A stretch of DNA of 30,437 nt from a virus: IMG/VR virus record IMGVR_UViG_3300036828_000831, positions 1-30,437 of that record; one strand, 5' to 3'. How positions within the stretch are numbered: position 1 is the stretch's first letter; the number at the start of each line of letters is the position of its first letter. Under the pieces are notes generated by a model. It was not told the origin of the DNA. It worked only from the letters and a program-made list of their open reading frames with translations, and did no database searches. The translations under genes and the position numbers were made by a program. Positions 7,601-15,626 of this stretch are shown in pieces.

Positions 7601-10600
7601 CAGCAGGCCTACCAGACAGAAAACGGCTATATCGAAGCTAATGTTGCCGCGATAGAGGCTCTCGCTCGAGCTCAGGCTCAAGCCGAAGTAACGCAAAGAG
7701 GCCGCACCGAGAATGCTCGCGGGCTGACGAACGCAATCCAGGATCAGAATTCGGTAAACGAGCGCGCTGCGCAAATTACCATAGACCAGTCAGCTGCGGC
7801 GGCTACCGCTGCGGCAAAAACCGTTCCGGATCTAAAACAGCAGATCGAGCTGCAAAATCAGCTCGCGGATGCCTATGCGGAAAGCACCAAGACGGGGATC
7901 GAGACGCAGGCGAATCAGGCCTCCTCAATCAGATTCCAGGCGGCGCGTGCAGACGCATTGGCGGCGGTTAATTTAGCGCAAGCGACCGATAATCAACAGA
8001 TAAAGGAAAATGCCGCGCGGCAGCTTGAAAATGTCGATGCCACGATCAAAGCAACCAATGCACAAACCGCCGCCAATACGGCGGCGCGCGAAAATCTTCA
8101 GCTTGGCAGAGAAATCGGTCAAACCAAAACCGACATTACACTCGATCAAAGGCGTGTTGCGCTGGTCGGCGAGACGACGGTCGAAACGCAGCGCCAGCTG
8201 ACGATTTACCAGGCCATCCTGCACACGCAAACGGACATGGCCGGCGCTTCCGAGCAGATGAAACAGCTATATATCGACGAGCGGACCGCCCTCGCCGACG
8301 TGAATGTGCAGCTGCAATTGCAACTGCAGCAGCAGGCTCGCATCAACGAAATGTACCGAGGCATGGCCGACACGATCGATCAGACGATCGGAACGGCGCT
8401 CAACGACGTGTTCTCCGGCACCAAAATCAACGATTGGGGTCAGCGTATGCAGTCGATGCTGTCTCAGATCGGGCAGCAATGGCTGCAGACGACGCTGATC
8501 AAACCGGCGATCGGCTCCGCATTCGGCGGAACCGTAGGAGAGCAATTCGGAACACTTGGTCAATCGCTCGGCGGGCTGAGCAAGCTCGGCGATCTGTTCG
8601 GCGGCGGTGGCGGTAGCACTGGCGGTGGCGGGTTCCTAAGCGGCCTTGGCAGTCTATTCGGTGGCGGCGGCGCGGCAGCGGCCGCCGGACCGAGCGCCTT
8701 TATGATCCCAGGCACAGAAACAGCTCTCGCCGGCGAGGCGGTGGGGGCTGTGGCTGGCGGGGGCGGCATCCTGGGAGGCCTCGGCGGCATGCTGGGCGGC
8801 ATTGCCCCGTTCTTGGGGCCGCTTTCCCTGCTCACGAGCCTGTTCAAGATCGGCGGCCCACCTCCGTCGAACGCAAGCGGCGGCAACATTAACCTCACCA
8901 GTCCCGGCGGGACCGTCAACATTCAAACCAGCGGAAGCAACGTCAACGCCGGCGCCGCGACCGGGATGCTCAACGAGATCAACACATTCGCGGCTGCGCT
9001 TAAACAGCAAACTGGCGGCTACGTCGGCGGAACGCTTTCGGGTCAGGCCTTCACGAACAAGCAAGGGCAGCAGGTTTATCAGCTCGATTACGGCGCGGTC
9101 AAAGCACAGTTCTCCTCGGCCGCCGATGCGGTGAAGGCCGCGGAAGTCGCGATGCTCAACAATATCCAGGGCGTCGACGATAACTTTAAGGCCGCCGCGA
9201 GCCACATCACCGATCCGTCTCAACTGCAGGACATGCTCACTTTCTTGAACACTTATGAGAAAGTGCAAACAGCATTCGACGGTATTCTGGTTTCGTTCGA
9301 TGACGTCGGCAAGCAAGCGGGGCCATTCAGCCAAGCTCTCGACAAGATGAATTCGCAGTATCAACAGCTCATTGTTGACACTGCGAAGTGGGGGATTGAC
9401 TTCAAGCCGGTAAACGACGCGTGGTTCCAGGCGCTGCAGCGGCTACAGGGCGATTTCAACGAAAACATTACCAAAATGACGCGGGCGGCGAATGATTCGT
9501 TTGCCGGAACCCTGGAGGCGGAAAAGCAGGCGGGCTTGCAGCGCGTCACGGACGCGTTGAAGGTAGGCGGCGATATTGCCGCCGTTGATAGATACAACGC
9601 GGCCAACCTCGAAAAGGTTGCGCTCGACGCGTCTGCTCAGCTTGGTCAGATGTCCAACGACTTCGGGGATACGATCGGCGCGCTCTCCGATACGCTGAAC
9701 AATACGTTCAAACAGATTGAGCAGCAGGCGACGACCGCGTTTCAAAGCACCGGCGGGGTCACGCAGTCGACCGGGACGGATCCGATCTCTCAGGCCTTCA
9801 ACGCGATCCAAACGCAGTACGCGGCGGCCGCGCAAGCTGCGGCGACGTCGTTTCCCACGTCGACCGCTGGCTTCCAGACGCAAATCGATGCGGCCAACAA
9901 GGCCGTTTCGGATCTTACGCAGCAAGCCGACGATTTCACCAAGGCCACGACATATGTCAACGAGGCCCTGCAAGGCGTAATTGGTACTGCTCAGAAATAT
10001 GCTAGCGATCTCCAGCGGGCCGTCGACTTGGCCGCGACGTTTGGCCAAGTCGTGCAGGACTCGCTCGCCGGCGTCGAGCAGGCTGCTCTCAATCGGCTGA
10101 AGGTGGATTTCGATGCGAATATCAGCGGTCTCTTTACGGCGCTCACGGATCCGGTGCAGGCGGCCGTCACGACCGAGTATCTCGCGGGGCAGAACCGGAT
10201 AGCGATCGCCAAGCAGGTCGGCGGCGATCTCGATCAGGTCAATCGCTATAACGACGCGAACCTTAAGCGAGTTGCTCAGCAGGCGGCGACCGCGACGACG
10301 GACATCACCGTGGCGATCGAGGCGGCGGTCGGCAAGATCGGCACGCTCGCGACGACGGGCAATCTTGGTCAAACCGGCACCTTTGGCCAGGCGATCTCCT
10401 CAGCGGTGGGGACATCCGGACAAACCGCGGGTGTCTTCACGCAAGCGATGGCGGCTCTTAACGACGCCTTTGGCGTGGCGATCGCGAACGTTACCGCGCT
10501 GAGCCAGGATACGCCCGATTTTACGGCGCTGCTGCGGGGCTATGCGAGTTCGATTGACCAGTTGCGCTCGGCCTTCTCGGATCAAATAACGACGGCGCTC

Positions 10601-12172
10601 GAGGCGCTTACCGACCCGGTGCAGGCAGCTCTCAACGCCGAACTCAAGGCGGGACAACAGCGCGTGGCCGACGCGCAGGCCATCGGCGCCGACATGGCGC
10701 AGGTCGACGCTTTCAATGCGGCCAACCTCCAGAAAGTAGGCGCGGCGGCCCTTGCGGCGGCCGACAACGTCGCAGACCTGTCGACTCAGCTACAAACCCT
10801 CAATGACGCCATCAAGCAATTGACGTCCGGGACGGTTTCGGGATTGACGCCGGCGCAAAATGTCACGGCCCAACAGAACCAGTTTCAACAGCTCCTCGCG
10901 GCCGTCCAAAGTGGCGATCTCACTCAGCTTGGGGCCCTCGGTACGGCCGGCACGGGCGCCGTACAGGCATCCCAGGCAGCCTATGGCAACGCGCCGCAGA
11001 CGGCACAGCTGCGCGCGCAAGTGCTTGCGGGGCTACAGGGCGTGCAGGCTATGCCAGGCGTCCAGGGCATCACCGCGGCAAACGCGGTCCAGGAAAACAC
11101 GCCGGCTCTGGTTGCTGCGTTCAAAAAGCAGGTCGACGCGGCCGAGACGCTCGCCGCTCAGCTCGAGAACGCATCTCTCCAATACCAGCAGCAACACGGC
11201 GTCGTCAGCAGTCAGCTGCAAAGCCAATCGTCTGCGGCGCGCGCCGTCGCGGATAATATGCGGTCGCAGTATTACGCGCAAAACAACATCACGCAAACTA
11301 CCGTCGATCAGGGTAAGGTCACGGTTGCGAATTTCCAGCAGCAAGCGGATGCCGCAGGGCGCACAACCGCCGCCGCGCAAGGAACGTCGGACACGACGAT
11401 GAGTTCCTTTCAGCTGGCTCAGCAGATGCTGGCATTCCAGCAAAATCTCGCGACTCAAAACCAGCAAAGCCAAAGCTCGTCGCTAGCTGCGCAGGTTGCC
11501 ATTGCTCAGCAGGTAATAGCGGCGCAGCAGGCGGCGGCAGATGCGTTCACGGCAGCGGTCAATGCGTACAAGGCTACTGTAGCCGCTGCTGCAGCTGCCG
11601 CGGTGCTGCCGCCAGCTCCGAACGTGACGAATTGGGGAAGCTACCACATTGCGGCGCAAACCGGTTGGTCCGGGACGTTCTTTCTGACACCCGCGGAGGC
11701 CGCCAATTGGTCGGCGCAGCAATACGTCGTCGCGTACCAGTACGCCATCCCGGAGCACCCCGGATACAATCGGTATGACGTTTATCTGACGCATCCGATC
11801 GAAACTGACGTTATGGGATCGTCCGACCTAGCAGCCTATTGGCGATCGCAAGGGCTCAGTGTGCGGCCAAATCAGCTCGGCGGGAAAATGCCGATGCCCG
11901 GATGGACGCTCGTCGGCGAGGCCGGGCCCGAACTCATGCACGTTCCAGGCGGCACTCAAGTACTCGCGCATGGCATCACGCCGCCGGCGGCTGCCAACGA
12001 CGATGCCGTCGTTGAGCTGCGGCTCTTGCGTTCTGCGGTCGAGGCCCTGCTCAAGCAGACCCAGGGCGGGCACGTTCAGGCCGTCGGCGACGCGAAGATG
12101 ATCGCCGCGACCGTGGATCAAGTGAAGCGTGAATTGCAACTCGGTGGCCCGATGCAGCGACGGGTGGTCTGA
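4634..12172 (+). CDS. Tail tape measure protein with internal lytic-transglycosylase-like segment
   Basis: At 2512 aa this is the largest gene. It opens with VALTQLRVEASLDASDYINE, typical of tape measure proteins, is rich in Ala/Gln helical sequence, and ends with WTLVGEAGPELMHVPGGTQV (about residue 2420 on), a common tape measure end motif. Hydrophobic stretches lie near 173-190 and, with a Gly-rich linker, near 1330-1410. Residues about 795-890 resemble a transglycosylase/lysozyme-like fold: LIQLESGNQN with Glu806, then QGYLQITDPTW (G829-Y830 onward), which would cut peptidoglycan during DNA entry. Three diverged copies of an about 60-residue helical repeat occur near 1619, 1838 and 1994, with the pattern AGxxRxxxAxxxGxDxxxVxxxNxANLxKV. 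At about 0.15 nm per residue the predicted tail is near 375 nm. The SD before ATG 4634 is poor. Confidence 0.93.
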   Translation: MPVALTQLRVEASLDASDYINEAERKAAADKKMIDSGGQVAASIDQTERRLTQSSTTFDRLARSIDPVTKAQTDFTRNSATLQRALDSGTVSVARYNELLQILQRRYADQTKATGEHGASLEYLGVRYRSLGSGVREFISQLQEGVDPMTALSASGVRLAEAFKSIEYFISPAGIAIAGLSTLLYLAISRAQETEQSVRTLNLQLQAVGGTGQVTGQQLHELVEHLHDTGTGLAEANTMVQVLARSMPTLRFDPTLAANIAEISRGLSTLYGGDAASWEQKFVTALANGTAGVKSLAHETHTLTPAVAEATAGLGANAGALGALQLVLQELQQRGLMTAFADNMSEWQKQIIVLSAAWSHFLDTLGQSDIITSIRNTITAGLTSAAKAVEDFKWPTMTLPTGQVVTDWESIGASAGKAFASGFTTQEGDTARAIRTAFEGFGKGAGEAFYAAIREQIKSQFTIENLKNLLPFAPGYQPQTQAPPGFEEGGTTVPNNWYDRFQQWRNPTAPSASAALPPVSTYTFPSYDLAPTPQGGSALPGNLGLPTASFWDGIGSFFKNFNPIGSAQGAEMGPKSSAASPGIVESNTDALKANTAEGAAADTVVGENTRALNANTEKISWVPTGIGDAIATQGTRALQYMMDKLLTGTTIVGAAGQMQQAPPERFQPGSPETTAQGQATWNKWFGWTGVQDNPVIFPGILGTGGQTPARTPTATVDPNQPLISGLKDAQVSVDKLSEALAKLDETIAGMPQVLGTAIATAVGNMLSSLEPRGRMGGMQLASYSAGGGDQVIPSGSGLIASLIQLESGNQNITQRISDINSARGTPAQGYLQITDPTWRQYAPPQIYAQYASAIQASRDVQIAVGSNIPLSRFGTKDALQARYGPLDTSKTIGQLDAENKSTETYINLTKEADRAEKDRAANFDLVGVGLRANQAFQQSYNQALAAGAKDYEAWGLANRAYDAVFTEAVVTRDRLAKADQARLQGQAAAQQAYQTENGYIEANVAAIEALARAQAQAEVTQRGRTENARGLTNAIQDQNSVNERAAQITIDQSAAAATAAAKTVPDLKQQIELQNQLADAYAESTKTGIETQANQASSIRFQAARADALAAVNLAQATDNQQIKENAARQLENVDATIKATNAQTAANTAARENLQLGREIGQTKTDITLDQRRVALVGETTVETQRQLTIYQAILHTQTDMAGASEQMKQLYIDERTALADVNVQLQLQLQQQARINEMYRGMADTIDQTIGTALNDVFSGTKINDWGQRMQSMLSQIGQQWLQTTLIKPAIGSAFGGTVGEQFGTLGQSLGGLSKLGDLFGGGGGSTGGGGFLSGLGSLFGGGGAAAAAGPSAFMIPGTETALAGEAVGAVAGGGGILGGLGGMLGGIAPFLGPLSLLTSLFKIGGPPPSNASGGNINLTSPGGTVNIQTSGSNVNAGAATGMLNEINTFAAALKQQTGGYVGGTLSGQAFTNKQGQQVYQLDYGAVKAQFSSAADAVKAAEVAMLNNIQGVDDNFKAAASHITDPSQLQDMLTFLNTYEKVQTAFDGILVSFDDVGKQAGPFSQALDKMNSQYQQLIVDTAKWGIDFKPVNDAWFQALQRLQGDFNENITKMTRAANDSFAGTLEAEKQAGLQRVTDALKVGGDIAAVDRYNAANLEKVALDASAQLGQMSNDFGDTIGALSDTLNNTFKQIEQQATTAFQSTGGVTQSTGTDPISQAFNAIQTQYAAAAQAAATSFPTSTAGFQTQIDAANKAVSDLTQQADDFTKATTYVNEALQGVIGTAQKYASDLQRAVDLAATFGQVVQDSLAGVEQAALNRLKVDFDANISGLFTALTDPVQAAVTTEYLAGQNRIAIAKQVGGDLDQVNRYNDANLKRVAQQAATATTDITVAIEAAVGKIGTLATTGNLGQTGTFGQAISSAVGTSGQTAGVFTQAMAALNDAFGVAIANVTALSQDTPDFTALLRGYASSIDQLRSAFSDQITTALEALTDPVQAALNAELKAGQQRVADAQAIGADMAQVDAFNAANLQKVGAAALAAADNVADLSTQLQTLNDAIKQLTSGTVSGLTPAQNVTAQQNQFQQLLAAVQSGDLTQLGALGTAGTGAVQASQAAYGNAPQTAQLRAQVLAGLQGVQAMPGVQGITAANAVQENTPALVAAFKKQVDAAETLAAQLENASLQYQQQHGVVSSQLQSQSSAARAVADNMRSQYYAQNNITQTTVDQGKVTVANFQQQADAAGRTTAAAQGTSDTTMSSFQLAQQMLAFQQNLATQNQQSQSSSLAAQVAIAQQVIAAQQAAADAFTAAVNAYKATVAAAAAAAVLPPAPNVTNWGSYHIAAQTGWSGTFFLTPAEAANWSAQQYVVAYQYAIPEHPGYNRYDVYLTHPIETDVMGSSDLAAYWRSQGLSVRPNQLGGKMPMPGWTLVGEAGPELMHVPGGTQVLAHGITPPAAANDDAVVELRLLRSAVEALLKQTQGGHVQAVGDAKMIAATVDQVKRELQLGGPMQRRVV

Positions 12173-12175
12173 GCC

Positions 12176-13666
12176 ATGGCTTCGCCGATCGAGCAGCTCG
12201 GCCACTGCGTAGCGGTCGAAATCGATCTGTACAGCGATCGCGCCGGCGGCGTTGACATGCTGCGTCTGTGCAACTTCGGTCCGTTGTTTTCATCCACGAC
12301 GCTGGAGCAATATCAAGCGAAGTTGAGCGATGCGGCGATTGCGGTCGGCACTTCAATCTCGATTTCAAGCTATGGCCAGCCTATGCGGGCGCTCTCTAAT
12401 CAAGGGCGCATAGCCTTTGCGATCGATGACGAAATCTACCCCTATCTTGGCGCAGACTACCACTGGATAGGCGTTGAATTCCGCGTCTACCAGGGTGCTC
12501 TGCAGCCGGGTAATTGGCGTGAGGATTTGGCGCTGGTTTATGTCGGGCGCGTCACCAATCTGACGCACGATACGCGCGTCGCCACCGTGCAGTTAGGTGA
12601 CGCAAGCGTCGACTTGGACGTGCCAATCATCGATGAAATGTACCCGACCGTCGCGCCAGACAGTGGTGACTTGGCTGGCGAAAATATCGCCAATACGCCC
12701 AAGCCGCAGGTGTGGGGCTCAGTCATTTGCGTGCAACCAGTGCTCATAGACAGCGCGAATTTTGTCTACGATGTTTCGCCGTTGACTGGCCTTACCGCCG
12801 TCAACGAGGTGCGAATCGGCGATATTCCGTGGGAGGCGTCGGGATCATATCCGCCGGCGGCAGGCACCTTCTACGCCAATCTTCCTGCCGGCACTATTCA
12901 GCTGGGATCGGATCCGCTCGGCGGCGACGTGCGGGTCGACGCGCAAGGCGTGCCAGTGGCCGGCGTAGGCGATCTTGTCCGAAAGATTGCCGCGAAGTTT
13001 GGCGTTCCCGCGGATGATACGGCAATAAATTACGTTGACCAAACGCTCGCTTTGGCCGTCGGGTATTATCTCGACAATACGAGCGTCAATGCATTGAATG
13101 TTTTAGACGATATCGTGACCGGGGCGGGCGCCTATTGGGGCATCGATAATTTTGGCAAAATCATTGTCGGAATCGTCGCTGCGCCGGCCGGCGTCGCTGA
13201 TATCGACACGCCGGCAACCTACGACAATGTTGTAAGCATCCAGCTGTCGCAAATGTTGCCGCCGGTGTGGCGACTGAAGCTCGAATATGAGCGGCATTGG
13301 CAACCGGCCGGCACCCCGTTTGGTGCTGTGCTGGCGGAAGATCAGCAGCGCTGGAGATCCACGGGGCGCACAATCTCTAAGGAAGACGCGAGCATCAAAA
13401 CTGCCGAGCCGCGCGCGTTTGATGTGCCCGCGCTGCGCAGCGTCGCGACGTTCCTTGCTAATGCCAATGAGGTGCTCAACCAGTTGTGGCTCGCGTGGAG
13501 CGTCCCGCGTCGCGGCTACAATATAACGTTGTGGATCGACCCATCAACGATCGGGCTTTATCGAACCATCAACGTCGACTACCATCCCGTCAGCGGCAAT
13601 TTCCGCGTGCTCTCGGCCGTGCCGGCGATTGGCGGTGGGCCTGCTACGCTGATCGTGTGGGGGTGA
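12176..13666 (+). CDS. Putative tail-tip (distal tail/hub) protein
   Basis: This 496-aa protein begins three bases after the tape measure stop, so it is probably translationally coupled. Its beta-rich content, the Trp/Tyr-rich section GADYHWIGVEFRVYQG, the segment VGRVTNLTHDTRVATVQLGD and the late MLPPVWRLKLEYERHWQPAG suggest a baseplate or hub protein of the siphophage tail tip. Position directly after the tape measure gene is where distal tail and hub proteins occur. I do not recognise a specific domain family, so the assignment rests mainly on position and composition. Confidence 0.65.
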   Translation: MASPIEQLGHCVAVEIDLYSDRAGGVDMLRLCNFGPLFSSTTLEQYQAKLSDAAIAVGTSISISSYGQPMRALSNQGRIAFAIDDEIYPYLGADYHWIGVEFRVYQGALQPGNWREDLALVYVGRVTNLTHDTRVATVQLGDASVDLDVPIIDEMYPTVAPDSGDLAGENIANTPKPQVWGSVICVQPVLIDSANFVYDVSPLTGLTAVNEVRIGDIPWEASGSYPPAAGTFYANLPAGTIQLGSDPLGGDVRVDAQGVPVAGVGDLVRKIAAKFGVPADDTAINYVDQTLALAVGYYLDNTSVNALNVLDDIVTGAGAYWGIDNFGKIIVGIVAAPAGVADIDTPATYDNVVSIQLSQMLPPVWRLKLEYERHWQPAGTPFGAVLAEDQQRWRSTGRTISKEDASIKTAEPRAFDVPALRSVATFLANANEVLNQLWLAWSVPRRGYNITLWIDPSTIGLYRTINVDYHPVSGNFRVLSAVPAIGGGPATLIVWG

Positions 13667-13734
13667 AAATTGAGCAGTTTTACGACTTGCTCAAGATCGG
13701 AAATCTGCGGGAGCAGGCAAGACGCCACGTATAA
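13663..13734 (+). CDS. Very small ORF or gene remnant
   Basis: GTG 13663 overlaps the stop of the preceding gene (GTGA) and opens a 23-codon ORF reading KIEQFYDLLKIGNLREQARR, a plausible amphipathic helical sequence. GGGG just before the start could act as an SD but is close. It may be a genuine micro-protein or the surviving start of a gene disrupted by the AT-rich islet that follows. It is too short to decide. Confidence 0.3.
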   Translation: MKIEQFYDLLKIGNLREQARRHV

Positions 13735-13748
13735 TTTCGGAGAGTCAA

Positions 13749-14018
13749 GTGAGTGCTACATCAGGACCAGAATATTGGTGGTGCTCTGTAAGTGGCGGAT
13801 CGCCCGAACCGTGCGCACTTTTACGCGAAAACAACAAACAGTTAGGTCAAAGGGTTGTTGCATACACAGTAAAATGTCCTGACCCGTTCGACGTAGATGA
13901 AGAAAATTGTCCACTCAAACTATTGGAACAAATCCCAGGCACAAAAAAGAAACCCACACAAAATATCAATGTTCCAAGCCGATTCCATGGTTATCATAGA
14001 TTTCGAGAATTCAAATGA
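13749..14018 (+). CDS. Small Cys-containing protein in an AT-rich islet
   Basis: An 89-aa ORF starts at GTG 13749 behind a strong SD (GGAGAG). Four Cys are present (in WWCSVSGGSPEPC, VKCPD and ENCPL) and the C-terminal half is basic (PGTKKKPTQNINV). Codon use is unlike the neighbours: AAA, CAA, GTA, TTA and ACA are common, whereas flanking tail genes prefer GC-ending codons. This suggests recent transfer into the tail-tip operon. The product has no recognised domain, signal peptide or membrane helix. Overlapping ORFs in other frames (13670-13882 and 13897-14094) look less coherent. Confidence 0.5.
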   Translation: MSATSGPEYWWCSVSGGSPEPCALLRENNKQLGQRVVAYTVKCPDPFDVDEENCPLKLLEQIPGTKKKPTQNINVPSRFHGYHRFREFK

Positions 14019-14047
14019 CCCTTCCTACCTCCTGTCTCCCGTCACCA

Positions 14048-14065
14048 TGCTGCGTGTCCGCAGCA
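14048..14065 (+). other. Stable hairpin in the islet 3' end
   Basis: TGCTGCG (14048-14054) pairs perfectly with CGCAGCA (14059-14065) around a TGTC tetraloop. No T-run follows, so it is not a typical intrinsic terminator. It lies between the 89-aa ORF and the next tail gene and could be an mRNA stability or processing element. Confidence 0.4.
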
Positions 14066-14114
14066 GGATGTCACGGCTTCTTAGCGTCGTTTAGATAGGG
14101 GCACAATTTTTATC

Positions 14115-14975
14115 ATGGCAAGGACTCTTTTGATCACGCGCCGCGATTTTATCACCGACCCAGCGGCAAGTTTTTCCGGCGGAAATTGGTTGACGCCCTT
14201 CTCCGTGCTGACCGACCCGAGGCCGCAAACTGTAATGATGGCAAGATCTCCCGCTCCTGACGACACGACATTTACAATAGATCTGGGCGTGCAGCGTACA
14301 GTGGGCCTTTTCCATTTTCAGCGGCTCGGAACAACGCGGTTCGGTTTCTTGCGATTACGCTTTGGCAACGATCCGACGTTTGCGACGACCACATACGACA
14401 GCGGACTTATTACTGCGTGGCCGCGCGATAAGGCGATCGGCGCAAACGATCCGTGGGGCCAATTCTCGCCCGACGGCTTGATTGTCGCCGACGAATATGC
14501 GGCAATGGGATTGCCGAGGTTTCTTATCCCGCCAGCGCCGATAGACGGTCGGTATATCCGCGTTGATATTGAGGATACGACGAATTCGCAGCCGCCGTAT
14601 ATTGGATGTTTTGGTGCGTGTGAAACCTGGTCGCCAATACAATCCCCGGCATTTGGGTGGGGCATTGCCACGGTCGATGAGAGCGATGTGCAAACGGTGC
14701 CTTATGGCTCGCGCTTTATTGTGCCGCGTAGCAAACGCCGGAGATTGTCGCTTGGCTTCAATGCGACGCTTAGCGAGAGCGAAGTTGCGAATATCATTTA
14801 CGGCTGGTGCCTCTTGGTCGGGAAAAGTCGCCCATTCATAATCTCAGTGTTCCCGGACGACACGCCAGCAGTCGAGAAGCGCACCATTTGGGGCACGCTT
14901 TCGCAAGACCCGGAAATCACTAACCCGTACTATGCGCGCTATTCGATGCCGCTGACTTTGGAGCAGCTCGTGTGA
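14115..14975 (+). CDS. Putative tail protein, beta-sandwich/tail-tip type
   Basis: This 286-aa protein is beta-rich with a discoidin-like feel in its N-terminal two thirds: DDTTFTIDLGVQRTVGLFHF, a hydrophobic strand after a Pro-rich loop, then PIDGRYIRVDIED. The C-terminal part (RRRLSLGFNATLSESEVANI, then KRTIWGTLSQDPEI) resembles tail-tip proteins that follow the tape measure gene. It lacks a signal peptide, unlike the next genes. It probably sits at the tail tip and may bind carbohydrate; this is inferred from context. AGGGG lies 13-17 nt upstream of ATG 14115, a rather long spacing. Confidence 0.6.
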   Translation: MARTLLITRRDFITDPAASFSGGNWLTPFSVLTDPRPQTVMMARSPAPDDTTFTIDLGVQRTVGLFHFQRLGTTRFGFLRLRFGNDPTFATTTYDSGLITAWPRDKAIGANDPWGQFSPDGLIVADEYAAMGLPRFLIPPAPIDGRYIRVDIEDTTNSQPPYIGCFGACETWSPIQSPAFGWGIATVDESDVQTVPYGSRFIVPRSKRRRLSLGFNATLSESEVANIIYGWCLLVGKSRPFIISVFPDDTPAVEKRTIWGTLSQDPEITNPYYARYSMPLTLEQLV

Positions 14976-15625
14976 TGTTTAGAACAGTTCTTGCCTTCCT
15001 CCTGGCGCTGTTGCTGTCCGGTGTTGCCGGCGCGCAATCGAGCGGAGGTCGATATTGGAAAATCGGAACCGACAATGCGCACGTGTGGTCGCTTACGGAC
15101 AATGCGCTTGTGGCTAACAGCAATGCCGGTTATTTGGCGTGGCTTGCGGCGGGCAATCGGGTTGCCACGATTGGATCGACGGCCGAATTATATGACGTGC
15201 TGTCGCAATCCTTTTCCACCAATTTGCTGGCTTCGGCGCCCGGGCTCGAAGCGATTGCGCCACTTAATCCTCTGCAATCCTTTTTATGGCGAAGAGGCGT
15301 CGGCGTCGCGATTACCTATACCGGGAACGCCGGACTTAGTGGTCAATATCCGATCGACGATCAATGGCTCGGCGGTTTGATGAGCGGAGCGCTTCTCCGA
15401 TGCGGGACAACGCCGCTTGAGGCATGCTTGTTTCCGATGCCACTGGGCAGTAGTACGTATACCTATTTTGCCATGGGGATGCAGCCCAAGATTATGTCAG
15501 TTGTGCAAATGCGGACAATCGTACTCGGTATTCAGGACTACGTCGCCAACCTTCAGCTGCTATTGGCGGCGGGTTTAACTGGCGGTTCGCCGACATGGCC
15601 CGCTCCTGCGATCACGGTGCCATGA
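14975..15625 (+). CDS. Signal-peptide-bearing tail fibre-associated protein (DUF4376-like)
   Basis: ATG 14975 overlaps the previous stop by one base (TGATG). The 216-aa product starts MFRTVLAFLLALLLSGVAGA and then Q, a classic Sec signal peptide with A-G-A before the cleavage point. The mature part (YWKIGTDNAHVWSLTDNALV, then STAELYDVLSQ) resembles the N-terminal half of phage fibre-assembly or fibre proteins that carry a DUF4376-like domain, which normally have no signal peptide. A Cys pair (LLRCGTTPLEACLF) may form a disulfide. It ends in PAITVP, the same terminal motif as the short modules downstream, and its end sequence GGTGCCATGA recurs at other junctions. Confidence 0.7.
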   Translation: MFRTVLAFLLALLLSGVAGAQSSGGRYWKIGTDNAHVWSLTDNALVANSNAGYLAWLAAGNRVATIGSTAELYDVLSQSFSTNLLASAPGLEAIAPLNPLQSFLWRRGVGVAITYTGNAGLSGQYPIDDQWLGGLMSGALLRCGTTPLEACLFPMPLGSSTYTYFAMGMQPKIMSVVQMRTIVLGIQDYVANLQLLLAAGLTGGSPTWPAPAITVP

Positions 15626-15626
15626 A

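Noticed and set aside
9443-10372. 309-aa minus-strand ORF inside the tape measure gene
   Set aside because: Arg/Leu-rich shadow of the helical repeats of the tape measure protein.
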